From NCBI GenBank assembly GCA_025331435.1, contig JAIWNI010000004.1, positions 1 through 64,000 of the forward strand: a stretch of DNA of 64,000 nucleotides, written 5' to 3'. The translations under genes and the position numbers were made by a program. The number at the start of each line of letters is the position of its first letter. Position 1 is the stretch's first letter. The notes beneath the pieces are model-generated. The model did not search any database. It had not been told where the DNA came from and saw nothing but the letters and a program-made list of their open reading frames with translations. Source of the stretch: Choanephora cucurbitarum (taxonomy: Eukaryota > Mucoromycota > Mucoromycetes > Mucorales > Choanephoraceae). Shown here piece after piece: positions 26,553 through 37,329 of the stretch.

Positions 26553-29500
26553 ATGAACTCTCAAGTATCTTTAGACAACTCTCAACTTACCGTTACCGAT
26601 TCTCAAATAAGACGAATGACGACTAGTGACACTGTCACTTGTGACTGGGATGATTTTAGTGATGCTGAATCGCTTGTTTTTGACGAAACTAGAGAGGAAA
26701 GCGAATACGAAGTTGAATCAACCGTCGTTGCCGAATCCTCCAACAACATGAAGGAAGAATTTGGAAAAGTCTTCTTTGTAGGTGCCAAGTTCAGAAGCTC
26801 AGACGAGGTTCGTGATAAAGCACAAGCTTTGGGCAAAGAGTTCAATTGCCCAATCACCACTGCTAGAAGTAGCAAGAACAGCTACATTGTTTTGCAATGT
26901 AGACATGGCGGTACTTACAGAAAGGCCAAGAAAGTCGAAGCCGACGCTGAGAGAGAAGAAAGCTCCGAGAGTATGTGCTGCATAGAGAATTATAAACGAA
27001 ATGGAGTAGCTGAATCAAGCGATTGACTGGACTCCTTTTTCATAGATACGAACGAGAGTGGACGACGCTATCAATCTGGTAGAAAGCGATGCCCTTTGCG
27101 CATCTATGCGTCTGTAGGACGCGATACTGAGAGGCCCTGGGAGGTTCGCCAAGTCACTCTTGAGCATAACCATGCTCTTAGCAGTGACTTGTCAACCTAT
27201 TCGGTCTTCAGGAAGCTTCTCCCCGAAGATTTCGAAGTGGCTTGTAGCATGATGAAGAAAGGAGAAACTCCTAAAAGTGTTTTGAAGGTAAGATGAGCTT
27301 CTTTATGCTATATATTTTTTATACAGCTATGTTCATTTCGACGATGTTGCATTTGAGAGATGAATATCTAGTTGATGGAATGTCTTTTAACACAAAATAA
27401 AAGAGGAAATAAAGAATAAGTGATTTGATTTCATATCCTTTTCTCGTCTTGTATTATTTTTGCTGCTTCAGACCAGATTCTTTTACTTTTGAATTCGATA
27501 GAATTCCATTTTATTCTTTCATTTGTCAATACTAATATACGCACATCTTACTAGTTGTTGGTAGAAAATCAAGTTGATAATGGCATCACATTAAGCGATT
27601 TGCATAACATTCAGCAACGCTTCTGCAATGACCAGTTTTCTGGTATGGCTGAGTTCATCTCAGATTTGGAGCAAACTGGACATCAAGTACGTACCAGAGT
27701 GGACAGTGATGATAAGGTGAATGCTGTCTTCTTCATGCATGAGCATGGAAGGGATGAGCTCAGACGACTCCCTGAAAGTGTCATCATTGATGCAACATAC
27801 AAGACCAACAGCCACCGCATGGTGTTGCTCAACATTGTTGTTGCAGGCACAGTAGCTTCAGAGTATCGCCGAAGCCAACTTGCAACCATCCATGTTGCTG
27901 GATGTTGGATGAGAAAGGAGACTACCGAGTCTTATGAGTGGGCCATGAAGCAACTGAGAAGCATTGCCTGGCCTAGTGGAACTGATCCCAGTCTTCTTCC
28001 TGACAACTTTGTCACTGATAAGGATCAAGCCTTGATGAATGCTATTAAGGTTGTGTTTCCTGAGTCAAGACACATTTTGTGTTATGTGCACATTGTGCAC
28101 AACTTTTTGAAAAGACTCATCAAAAACATGAGCAAGAAAGTTCAGCTTGGTAATTTAATATTGAATTTTCTTATGAGTAAAGACAACTTATTTTTGCATT
28201 GCTCTTCTTTATAGACAAAGAAAGCCGCCCTTTGCTGGAAAAGCGATTCAAAGCTATTATTCACAAGATAGCTTTTCAATCCAACACCAAGGAAGCATTG
28301 ATAGGCTTCAAGAATGAGTATGATGCATTTGTCTCTCAAGATAATCTTTGCGTTGATAAAGGCAAAGAAATGAAAACATATCTTGACAGGTAATGTGAAT
28401 GAAAATAAGTTTTAGAGCATTTAGCATGAAATTTTCTCACGTTCAAACTTGTATAGCATGATGGCCTTTCGTCGTCATTGGGTTGGCTATTATGTCAACA
28501 CCTACATGCATATGGGCAATCGCACGTCCAACAGAGTCGAAAGTACTCACAGTGGCATTAAACGCCACAACAAGACATCTTCTGGTTCGCTTGGCTTGGT
28601 GACCAAAAAAATTCGCGAATGGGTTGAAGGAAGAGTGAGTTAATTGTTACAATTGTGTCTGGATCAAGTTTGGTTAATTCGCGTTATTTTCAAATACAGG
28701 AAAGCTACAGAAACAGACAAACTGTGCGTGAGTCTTTGTTTGAAACGATCTTGAAGGACAAGACTGGCCATGAAATTGATGACAAGATGAGCCAACTGAG
28801 AGGCAGGATTACCAGCTTTGCCTTTGATCGTATTCGTTTCGAATACATCAATTTGATGGACAACAAAGCTGATCCTGATCATGTCTCTCATGTGGATCCT
28901 ACTACGGGTAAATGCCTTTGCGAATTGCGTAGAGCATACCGTCTTCCTTGCAGACATCGAATTGCGAGATATGATGGTCCTATTCCATTAGCTGCCGTTC
29001 ACAGAAGATGGCACATTATGTATCAAAATGGCAGAGGTTAGTAGATTAGAGTACAGAGTATCAAACAAATGTCTAATATCCTTGTTTTAAAGTTGCTACT
29101 ATTGCTGAAATGACAAATGCCAGCAAGGAGCATAATCATGAAGAGCATGAAGTCAGAAAGCCTGTAGAGGTACAGTTGCAGAAGCTGCAATATATCAATG
29201 CAGACTTAAGAACTGAGGGAGAAAGAATCGGCTTAGAGGATGAGCTTAGAGCAATCATAAGCAAATATTCTGATGACAAGCAAGTTGAGCGCATCCTTCC
29301 TCCTCCAATAGTATATGACATCAAAGGTCGTCCTAAAAACACTACCCGAGAAAAAATTGCTTTGGAGAGAGAGATGGACAAAATCGCTCAACTTGCCAAA
29401 CAAGAAAAAGCAAGTCAAAAAGAAGTTGCCCAAGGTATTGATGCCAAAAACTGAAATTAACATAGACACTAAATGGTTGAAGTAGTCCGCCTAGCCATTC

Positions 29501-30048
29501 CAATTCCCAAAGGATTGAGTGCCAAGCAAGTGACAGGCCACTTCAATCCTTCGCCTGATGGTAATTGTGGCTATAGAGCAATTGCCTATGCCATTTTTGA
29601 TAATGAAGCCAGTTTTGGCAATGTCAAGCATGAGATGCTTTTATGCTTGAGAAAGAATGAACAATTCTACCGCCAAGTTTTTGGTAGCTCTCCCTCCGCC
29701 TCTGAAGTTCTCTCTGGTACATTTGAAAGTATCCAAAGCAAGCTTAGCAACGACGCTTCAGCAGGTATAACTGATAATTGGTTCCAATTTCCCGAAATGG
29801 TCCAATTAGCAGCAGATACCTTTAGCAGAGCTATTGCTTGCTATACGCCCGACAATCAAAGTACTACATTCGTTCCTTATTTTTCCCCTCCCTTCCCTGT
29901 TCGCCCTATTCCTTTGCAACTCTACAACTGTCATTTTTACATTGTAGAGCTCAAGCCCAACTCGAAGCCAAGATGGCCAAGAACTTACCCAGGACACTCC
30001 TTTAACTGCAAAAGACACTCTTTAGAAGACTTTTCGCTCATTTATTAA
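26553..30048 (+). CDS. MULE transposase fused to an OTU-like cysteine protease domain
   Basis: Exons: 26553-26970, 27046-27287, 27555-28149, 28215-28389, 28457-28634, 28700-29036, 29093-29434, 29495-30048; 946 aa. The N-terminal zinc domain is of the FAR1/WRKY-GCM1 kind (LQC, KRC, EHNH). The DDE core shows VIIDATYKTN, TDKDQALMNAI and NRVESTHSGIK. A SWIM finger follows (CLCELRRAYRLPCRH). A 60-nt intron (29435-29494, GT...CTAG) then joins the frame to an OTU fold with DGNCGYRAIAYAI (catalytic Asp/Cys) and NCHFYIVEL (catalytic His). Without that splice, the transposase stops at 29454 and the OTU domain could be a separate ORF starting at 29473. The transposase would cut and paste the element. 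The OTU part would be a deubiquitinase or protease of unknown purpose. Confidence 0.82.
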
Positions 30049-30119
30049 CAAAAAACATATGATATGAATAAATTTTGCCACCTTTAGTTTCCTTTTTTTA
30101 CAATTTATTTTGAATTCAT

Positions 30120-30215
30120 GCACCAAAAATGCTCAAATATTATTGGCTGTTCAAATGCCTACGTAGGCATTTGACAAAACCTTGGTGCGAAACCTTGGTG
30201 CGCGGAACTTTAGTC
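30120..30215 (-). repeat. Right terminal inverted repeat of the MULE
   Basis: The exact reverse complement of 26395-26490. Its outer end lies 61 bp before the start codon of the next gene, so this repeat now forms that gene's upstream region. Confidence 0.92.
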
Positions 30216-30276
30216 TTTTTTTTCTGGTTTGGCTGTTCTTTTTATTCCCCTCTTTTCATATTGTTAAAGAAACAAA

Positions 30277-31131
30277 ATGAGTGACAAAGAAAATAATGCA
30301 CCATTAGATTCTATAAAGAAGGTAATTAATTCAATACTTGATATAGCCAACAACCAGATAACCTGTACTGATATATACTGCAAAAAAAAAGGATACCAAG
30401 ATCTCGAATAAGGTAAAGAAAGAAAGCAACACATTGACTTTGCTTATTTAACGATCGAATAGACAACATTACTTGCCGAATCAACACATGCAACTAATGT
30501 AAAGAGAGATAAAAAAAAGATTATTGTTTCCTATAGCTCATCCCTATCTTTATTGCTTTAGCAAGATGATTCAGAAGTGTCTGTTGAGAAAGCAAGACGA
30601 TCAGCAGCACCTGGTTTGGTAGAGACACCATGGCACTTGCAAGAAGATTCTGTCGAACTTGCTCGGCCCTCAAAGACTGCACTGAAAGAAACGCCTATTC
30701 AAAAGAAGAGTGGCTATATCAACGTTCATCACAAACAATTAGACGCTACAACAATCGAATCAACAGACCAAACACAACAAGAAGAGTTGTTGGAGCAAGA
30801 AATCAAGAAGGTACAGAAATTGAATGCAGACAAGACAAAGCAGCTATTGGCCTTAAAAGATCAGATCAAACAGAAACGAAAGGAATTAGATGAGCTAGAA
30901 TCCACCCTAAGCCAGGTCACAGTTACTCAGGATAATATCAGCCGAATCAATACCGAAATTGAAGAGCACAAGGAGATGTTTGTTGAATTGTCAGGCATGC
31001 TAAAAGAAGTAGATGAAACTTGGTCAGGGTATCAACAAGCTATTGAGGAAAAAGAACAATGTATTGAAGAGCGCTTAAATCAACTTTCTACAGTAAAATA
31101 CCATATCTTGGAATTAGAAGAGCAACTTTGA
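30277..31131 (+). CDS. KEN-box coiled-coil protein, function unknown
   Basis: Two exons (30277-30321 and 30562-31131) encode 204 aa. The N-terminus MSDKENNAP carries a KEN box, the degron recognised by Cdh1-activated APC/C. A Ser/Thr/Pro stretch follows (LVETPWHLQ, ALKETPIQKK), then a coiled coil of about 110 residues (EQEIKKVQKLNADKTKQLL through HILELEEQL). The architecture is that of a small mitotic or spindle/kinetochore protein degraded at mitotic exit; this is inference. The intron is long for this window (240 nt), and a skipped small exon cannot be excluded. The promoter was interrupted by the MULE. Confidence 0.72.
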
Positions 31132-31441
31132 TAGCTCCTCCCAAAAAGACAACAATAATACATATTTTACATAAATTCTTTTCTTTTTCTTCTTGATAAC
31201 AACATATAGCTTGAAAAGGCTACTAGGGAATAAGCAAAGGGTAGATTTCCCCTTCATCAATGGACAACAATAGCTTATCCTTCTTTTTACCCTGTAGTGT
31301 ATGTAGCCAATCCGATTTGAGCGTTATCATTTCTTGAAAAAAAAATAAATCTTTTTATAAACCTTTCTTTCCTTTCCTTTTTTCTTTCTCTCTTTACATA
31401 TTTCTCTTACATTAGTTACACCAATTTGTTATCCTAAAGAA
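31132..31441. other. Intergenic, promoter of the Rieske-like gene
   Basis: A 310-bp spacer between same-strand genes. It becomes a dense C/T tract at about 31360-31405, typical of leaders in this genome. No gene is seen. Confidence 0.45.
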
Positions 31442-32762
31442 ATGGGAAAGAACAAGGGAGGCAGTTTTAATATGTTTGAAAGCTATCTTGCTTCTGGTAT
31501 GGCTGCTACAACTGCTGGTTCAAGCACTGGCAAGTAAAAATAAAAAAAATAAAAAAGTCTAGGGTCAATTCGATAACCTATTGTTTTCTATCAGAAACCG
31601 GTCATGTTCCTTTACCAGACTCGATGGTAAGAAAAAAAAATATTAGCTGTGTTGTAGAGAATTAATCCCATTTATATTTAAAGCGAGCTTCAACTCTACT
31701 GGAACAAATTGGGAAGGAACGAAGATGGACAGAAGACCAGATAGATCAAGATATTGAACTACTGGAAAGAAACCGCTTATATTATGTAATGAAACCAACT
31801 AGGAGAAGATGTCTGTTTCTAATCTTCTCTCTCTTTAGGTAAGCGATTTACGTGAATTATCAAATGATAGTTGGAAGGTAAAAGGCTATTGTGTACCTCA
31901 TTTTGTACGACATTCACACGTCCATTATTTTTGATAGGTGATTGAATTGCTTCCACTTGTCAAAGATCTTTTAAGAAAATCAATCGGAAATGCCGCTGAA
32001 GATAACAAATACAGCAAATACGATAGCAGCAAATATGACAGAAAGAAGGAGAAGAAAATGAAAAAGAAGGAAATGAAAAAGAAGGAAAAGAAAGAGAAAA
32101 AGAAGTCTAAAAAGAGTTTAGGCACACCAGTCACTGAGGGTATTATCAACGGCGCTGAAAAGCCAACTGCCTTGTTTATTGAAGGAGGTGTTGTATCTGA
32201 AGACCCAGAGACCATTCGAAACACCATACAAAACTTAAATGTTGATGCAGTCAATGCAGAGACTAGCAATCAAACCAAAACTACAGGCAGAAAGAAGTCT
32301 GTTTCTTTCTCTGAACAGGATCCTGTCATGTTACCATCTCAACTGACAGACACCCTTTCAAACTATAACGAACCCACCAATCAACGTATGGAACAAAGTG
32401 ATAGCAGCAGTAGCAGCAGTAGTAGTAGTAGCAGCAGCAGCAGTAGCAGCAGTAGTGATTCTGAATGTGATGAAAAGAGTTGCAAACCTTCAACTACAGT
32501 ATCGAGTGCTCAAACAAAGAAAGTCTTTACGGGTCGTCCTATTAAGGCTATCAGTGGCAACCGTATTCGTGTTCAAACCACTGATGGTGAAGTGTTTGAA
32601 GCAGATCGTTTCTGTCCTCATAAGAAGGTTGATTTGGTTACTTGGGGCCAAGTGATGGGTAGATCAGTTATTTGTACTAAGCACAACTGGAACTTCAATC
32701 TGGATGGCTACAGTACTACTAAGGGCAAAAACTTGAATCCTTGTAAAGTGAACGATTGGTAA
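31442..32762 (+). CDS. Rieske-like iron-sulfur domain protein with Lys and Ser runs
   Basis: Five exons (31442-31529, 31595-31626, 31684-31785, 31839-31877, 31938-32762) give 361 aa. A helical N-terminal segment (LLEQIGKERRWTEDQIDQDI, VSDLRELSNDSWKVIELLP) resembles a SAM-like fold. A Lys-rich block (KKEKKMKKKEMKKKEKK) and an uninterrupted Ser run encoded by AGC/AGT repeats follow. The C-terminus reads FCPHKKVDLVTWGQVMGRSVICTKHNWNFNL once spliced, a CxH...CxxH spacing fit for a Rieske [2Fe-2S] cluster. The role is unknown. The Lys block suggests a nuclear or nucleolar location, which would be unusual for a Rieske protein. Intron 1 appears to use a GC donor. Confidence 0.78.
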
Positions 32763-32927
32763 AGAAAGTCAAAACGCAGCTTATTATCAAGCAAAAAGAA
32801 AAGACAGGGAAACAATCTCATTTTAAGATATAACAATAAACGATACATTTATTGCTTTGATATATGTATATAAAGAATAATATGGTTGGTTCTATGCTCA
32901 TCGTCAAGGAAAGAGAGAGAAGAGGAA

Positions 32928-34396
32928 CTATTCGTCTTTAGATCGCTCTTCTGCTTTCTCAGCTTCTTTTCTCCAATTGGAACACAAAAGAACAACGACA
33001 GTATATAGACAGGCTACAATCAAAGAGCCAGCCAATGCAGTCCATAAACCAATCAACTGCCACTTCTGATTGAAGCAGAGATAGAATCCAACAGGTAAAG
33101 CAGAAAAATAATAAGCACCAATATTACAAATTGCACCTACATGTTGACGTCCCATTCCATTCAAAACGCCATCGGCAACACCAGCAATATTGTCAGCAAA
33201 CACGAATGTAGCCACAAGGGGTAATACCTGAGTTACCAAGTTAGTGACCTGAGGATCGTCCGTAAAGATCGAGGCCCATGTATGACGGAAGATCAATAAG
33301 GTCATTGCATTGGCTAGACCAACAGCTGTGCCTACACAAAGTGCTGTATGAGCTGCTCTTCGTGCTTGTCTAGGTTGCTGAGCTCCTAAAAGGTTACCAA
33401 CACGGTTAGCCGACGCAATACCTACTCCAAAAGCAAGCGTATAGAGAGCGGTGATAGAAGTTAGAATGACACTTTGTGCACCCAAGTTGGTTGTATCAAC
33501 CCAGCTGGCACCAAGGGCAATAATCTCATAGGCCCAAGATTCTGTACAGATCAAGAGAATGCCTGGTATAGCTAGTTTAATCATAGGCTTCCAATGGCTC
33601 ATATCGTAAGCGGCCCTAGTAGACCAAGCAGGCCAAGCCTGGTAGCCATCGATACGAATGATATACAACGACATCAGAACAACGATCAGCCAATGAGAGA
33701 TACAGCTAGCAATTGGAGCACCATAGAAACCAAGTGACCAGCCAGCCATGTGTACAAGGGCATAATTCAATAGGAGGTTGATAGGAGTGACAATCAATAG
33801 GACAACTGTAGGTGCACGAAACAAGCCTTGCGCTTGGAGTAGCTTCTTGAGCGATTCAAATAAGGCAAAGGCCGGTGCTGCCAAAATCATCCAACGTACA
33901 TACGTACCGGCTAACTGTGCAACAACAGGATCTTGACGTAGTAACAGAAAGATGGATTCTGCATACCACCAGAGTGCTATAAGAGGGATGTATAGCAGAG
34001 ACATAAAAGCCAAACATCGTTGTACATGAAGACCTACAACAGTCTTGTCTTCTGCACTTGTAAAAGCTTGAGAACAAAGGGTATCCAGGGACAAGGTAGC
34101 ACCAGTGGCTATAGAGAGGCCGCTAATAGTAACAAACATACTGCCTAATGTAGCAGATGCTAATTCAGTTGACCCCTTTAATTATATATTAGCTTTGATT
34201 TCATTTGGATTTGCTCTGTAGAGTAAAATCTTACCAAGTGCCCGACAGTGATTATACTGATGCTTTGAAGACTGTTTTGCAACAAATAGCTTACCACTAA
34301 AGGCATTGCATTTTTGATAAGCCAACGCAATTCATATCGATAGCCTATTTGTTCTTTATCGAGATTATTGTTTAAAATTGGAATAGTTTCTGACAT
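32928..34396 (-). CDS. MATE-family multidrug/toxin efflux transporter
   Basis: Two exons (34396-34235 and 34175-32928) give 469 aa with about 12 hydrophobic helices. Family features include NAMPLVVSYLLQNSLQSISII in helix 1, LDTLCSQAFTS, QGLFRAPTVVLL and GVADGVLNGMGRQHVGA. MATE carriers export cationic drugs or metabolites by H+ or Na+ antiport. Fungal members usually reside in the vacuolar or plasma membrane. The substrate cannot be read from sequence. The gene is convergent with the Rieske-like gene (165 bp between stops). Confidence 0.93.
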
Positions 34397-35272
34397 ATTG
34401 AGAGCTATAATGAATTGATGTAGTGCTTAGATTATTCATCCAATTGGCAAGATGAGAAACGATAGATAGAGGGAGAAAGAACAAAAAAGACTATAAGCAA
34501 GAGAATGAAAGAAACCTATGGATAGAAAGAGAAAGAAGAAGGAAAATAAAGAAAATCTCTTTCATTAAGTATTTGTACCTGAGTTTGAAAACTTTTTTCA
34601 TCCCTTTATGTCTAATTTGAGGTACATCTTTCTGTCTTTCCTGTTAAAGCATTGGCAGACAACTGTAATTTAGGTAAATCATGGCTTTCCCCTACTGATA
34701 CTAAGCATTCGCTTGATTTCGTTGCCTTATATCTAATTTGGGCAGTTGTTCATTTTCTCAAATCGTCTTATTTTTATTCAATATTGTCTTGAAACCTGCT
34801 TGCTTTTCTCTTAGTTATGGGCTTGAATTAGGACAGCTGTGTCGATTAGTTGTTTTTCAGCTATCCAGCTTTCTTTAGTGTCATAGCTTGACACTCTCTG
34901 ATTGCACAATACGTCTACTTGTGTCTGACTTTCTATCACACCTTGTCTTGTTGTATTAGAACACTATGTGCATTTCAATGTGTCATAGTCAAATCGGCTT
35001 CCTCGTCAGGTGCAACTTTGCTGTTAGTACTGAACTTAGTAGCAAATGAAAAAGCGGTTCTGTAAAAGATTTGAGATGTAAGGAGTCGTGAAAAGCAAGT
35101 TCTGTAACATTCAAGCGCTAGAGAAAGTAAAGCTGTGCGTCTGATTTGTGACGGCGTTTAAAACAAGTAAATTGCTACCTTGCCAGTCACAAGTGATTTT
35201 TTACAACAAAGATTGCTTTTTAAAGCACTCTTCTCTTGTACATAGCATATACATATTTATAGATTCAACAGA
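34397..35272. other. Divergent intergenic region, MATE and CSL4 promoters
   Basis: 876 bp between divergent genes. Purine-rich sequence before the MATE start (34440-34555) mirrors the pyrimidine leaders seen elsewhere. A TATA-like stretch (ACATATTTATAG) ends about 10 bp before the CSL4 start. No gene is seen. Confidence 0.45.
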
Positions 35273-36037
35273 ATGTCAAACAAAGCAGAAGCAGTAACCC
35301 CAGGTCAGCGTCTCGGTTATGCAGCAGACTACATTCAAGGAGCAGGAACATACGAGCGCGATGGCTTATTATATGCCAGTGTTGTTGGACAGCGATATAT
35401 TGATCCTTCAAGCCAAGGAGACGTAAGAAAAAACAAGTTGTTTTATACCTGAAAGGAAAGAAAAAAAAACTTACAAGTAAATGATTTTAGCTACCTACAA
35501 TGAGAGTTTCTCGAGAAAAAGAACAGTCAGCAGTACCTGAAGTTGGAAGTGTGGTAAGTCGAGTTGAAGATATACAACCAAAAAAAAGAGACGGCATTTT
35601 GAGCTTCGGTTGCCTAGATTACAGGAAAAGTAATTCGTGTTTCCCCTCATCAAGCAGTGATTGCTATTATGGTAGTTGGTGATATGACATGTAAAGAAGA
35701 TTTCATGGGCATTATTCGGTAAGCTGTTTTGGCACATGATAAGCCAATTCAACAATTAACCCTTCTACTGTTATTTAGTACACAAGATGTTAGAGCGGCA
35801 GAAAAAGACAAAGTCAAAATTTACAATTCATTTAGACCTGGAGATATAGTAAAGGCAGAGGTGATTTCATTAGGTGATGCCAGATCTTATATTCTTTCTA
35901 CAGCCAAAAACGAATTGGGCGTTATCTTTGCTACCAGTGTTGCTGGTGCCACAATGATACCTATCTCTTGGCAAGAAATGCAATGTCCAAAGACTAAATC
36001 CATTGAGTTGCGTAAATGTGCTAAACCTTCTGCATAA
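35273..36037 (+). CDS. CSL4: Exosome cap subunit CSL4
   Basis: Four exons (35273-35422, 35491-35553, 35618-35718, 35779-36037) give 190 aa. The N-terminal domain has VTPGQRLG...GAGTYERDGLLYASVVG. An S1 domain (FRPGDIVKAEVISLGDARSYILSTA) follows, and then the segment ELGVIFATSVAGATMIPISW. These are standard Csl4/EXOSC1 signatures. It contacts the RNase PH ring and helps recruit cofactors. It converges with the next gene, with only 52 bp between stops. Confidence 0.95.
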
Positions 36038-36089
36038 TCATAATAAACTCAGTTTCGTTCTGAATGCAAGTTTTATTTAATTTTTTTTC

Positions 36090-37329
36090 TTATGCCAAAG
36101 GAATACTAGGCTTTCTAAGGTTTACAGGAACACTGTCTTCAGGATATTTCCATTCAGGATGATTGTATAACGCAATTGTATCTATTCGTTCCCATTTTGG
36201 CGAATCTAAAGATGATTGATGAGTCAGTGTACTTTTCTCTAGTCAACGCATTTCTATTTTACCTATGGAGGAAGGATGATTTAATTTGTATTGCAAATCA
36301 AGTTCCATTAAGCTGGGTCGACAAGCAATATCGCGATGCGTCAAAAGTCTATAGAACTCCTTTGGATGAACAACACACTGATGGCCATTCAAGTAAGCCA
36401 AATAGGTTAATACAGCTTGATCCTGTCGATGATTCAGACGACTGGAGCCAGGTGGAGCAATACAATTCTTTTGAAGAGCACACTCGAACCAGGGAGCGAT
36501 GATAGTGTTGACGATCGTTGAGTTGTCTGTGTCAAATCCAATAGCAGCACCATTGCAGTTTGATTTATATCGATACACCTTCGCATCAGCACCAAAGAAC
36601 TTAAACATACCAGGATGTGTCCATCTGCCCATACCATGGTCACTCTTGGGAGACCAAAAACCATGGTATTCTTCAGATCGAATGAGCTGTTTAATGTTAA
36701 GAATGAAATCCTTGGTGACTTGGTTTCCTGCATCTAGCCACACAAGGACTCCGCCGTAACGTACTCGGGCATCGTTTACTATCCCAGTTTTCCAGCCATA
36801 CTGTCCTGCTTCAATAGCTACATCCCAAAATCGAGGGTAGCGCTCATGATCGAATGTGACAACTTGGTCTATCAGTCCATTCTTTTGAAGCTGATCAAGA
36901 ACTGGTAGCTGGGTTCGATTCATTCCAATATTATATACAACGACTTGAGGAAATTGATCTGGCTCGATATCAAGACGCAACTCATGTAATGAGTAAAGAA
37001 AGTTCTCTAATGAACATAGGTGGTTTGCACTTGATCCTGTTACGATGGTATATGGATATTCTCTCTTTGAATTTGTCAATGCTGTTACGGGGCTAGGTTG
37101 AGAAAAGCTTGAATCGGTTTCTATTGTTAGTATGCCAATTAAAATTTAGTGATGGTGAATCTTTTTTCTTTTTTTAGAAATAATCACTTTAATGAAAACT
37201 ACCTTGATTGGCCGATCCAGATTTCATATACGCGCTTGAAAATGAGAATATTAGGAAGCCTATGAAGCCCGTAATAACACATAGAATTAAAGTTAGCCTC
37301 TTGGGGCGTGGTATTGAGGTAGAAGACAT
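36090..37329 (-). CDS. Type II membrane glycosyltransferase-like protein
   Basis: Three exons (37329-37203, 37120-36263, 36205-36090) give 366 aa. A short basic N-terminus (PRPKRL) precedes one membrane helix (LILCVITGFIGFLIFSFSS), so the catalytic part should face the Golgi/ER lumen. The luminal domain opens YTIVTGSSANHL and contains YGGVLVWLDAGNQV, whose DAG segment sits where GT-A enzymes carry a metal-binding acidic motif, and MGRWTHPGMFKFFG. I infer a nucleotide-sugar transferase fold but cannot name the family or substrate. Confidence 0.65.

Larger units (their letters stand above)
26395..30215 (+). mobile_element. Complete MULE-type DNA transposon with OTU domain
   Basis: A 3821-bp element bounded by 96-bp terminal inverted repeats that match at every position. 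The flanks are T runs (T9 left, T8 right), consistent with an 8-bp all-T target duplication, which is within the MULE/hAT range. The interior encodes one spliced transposase-OTU protein with no frame break. Perfect inverted repeats and an open gene point to a young, possibly active copy. The MULE class is set by the transposase (FAR1-like zinc domain, DDE core, SWIM motif), not by the ends. Confidence 0.9.
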
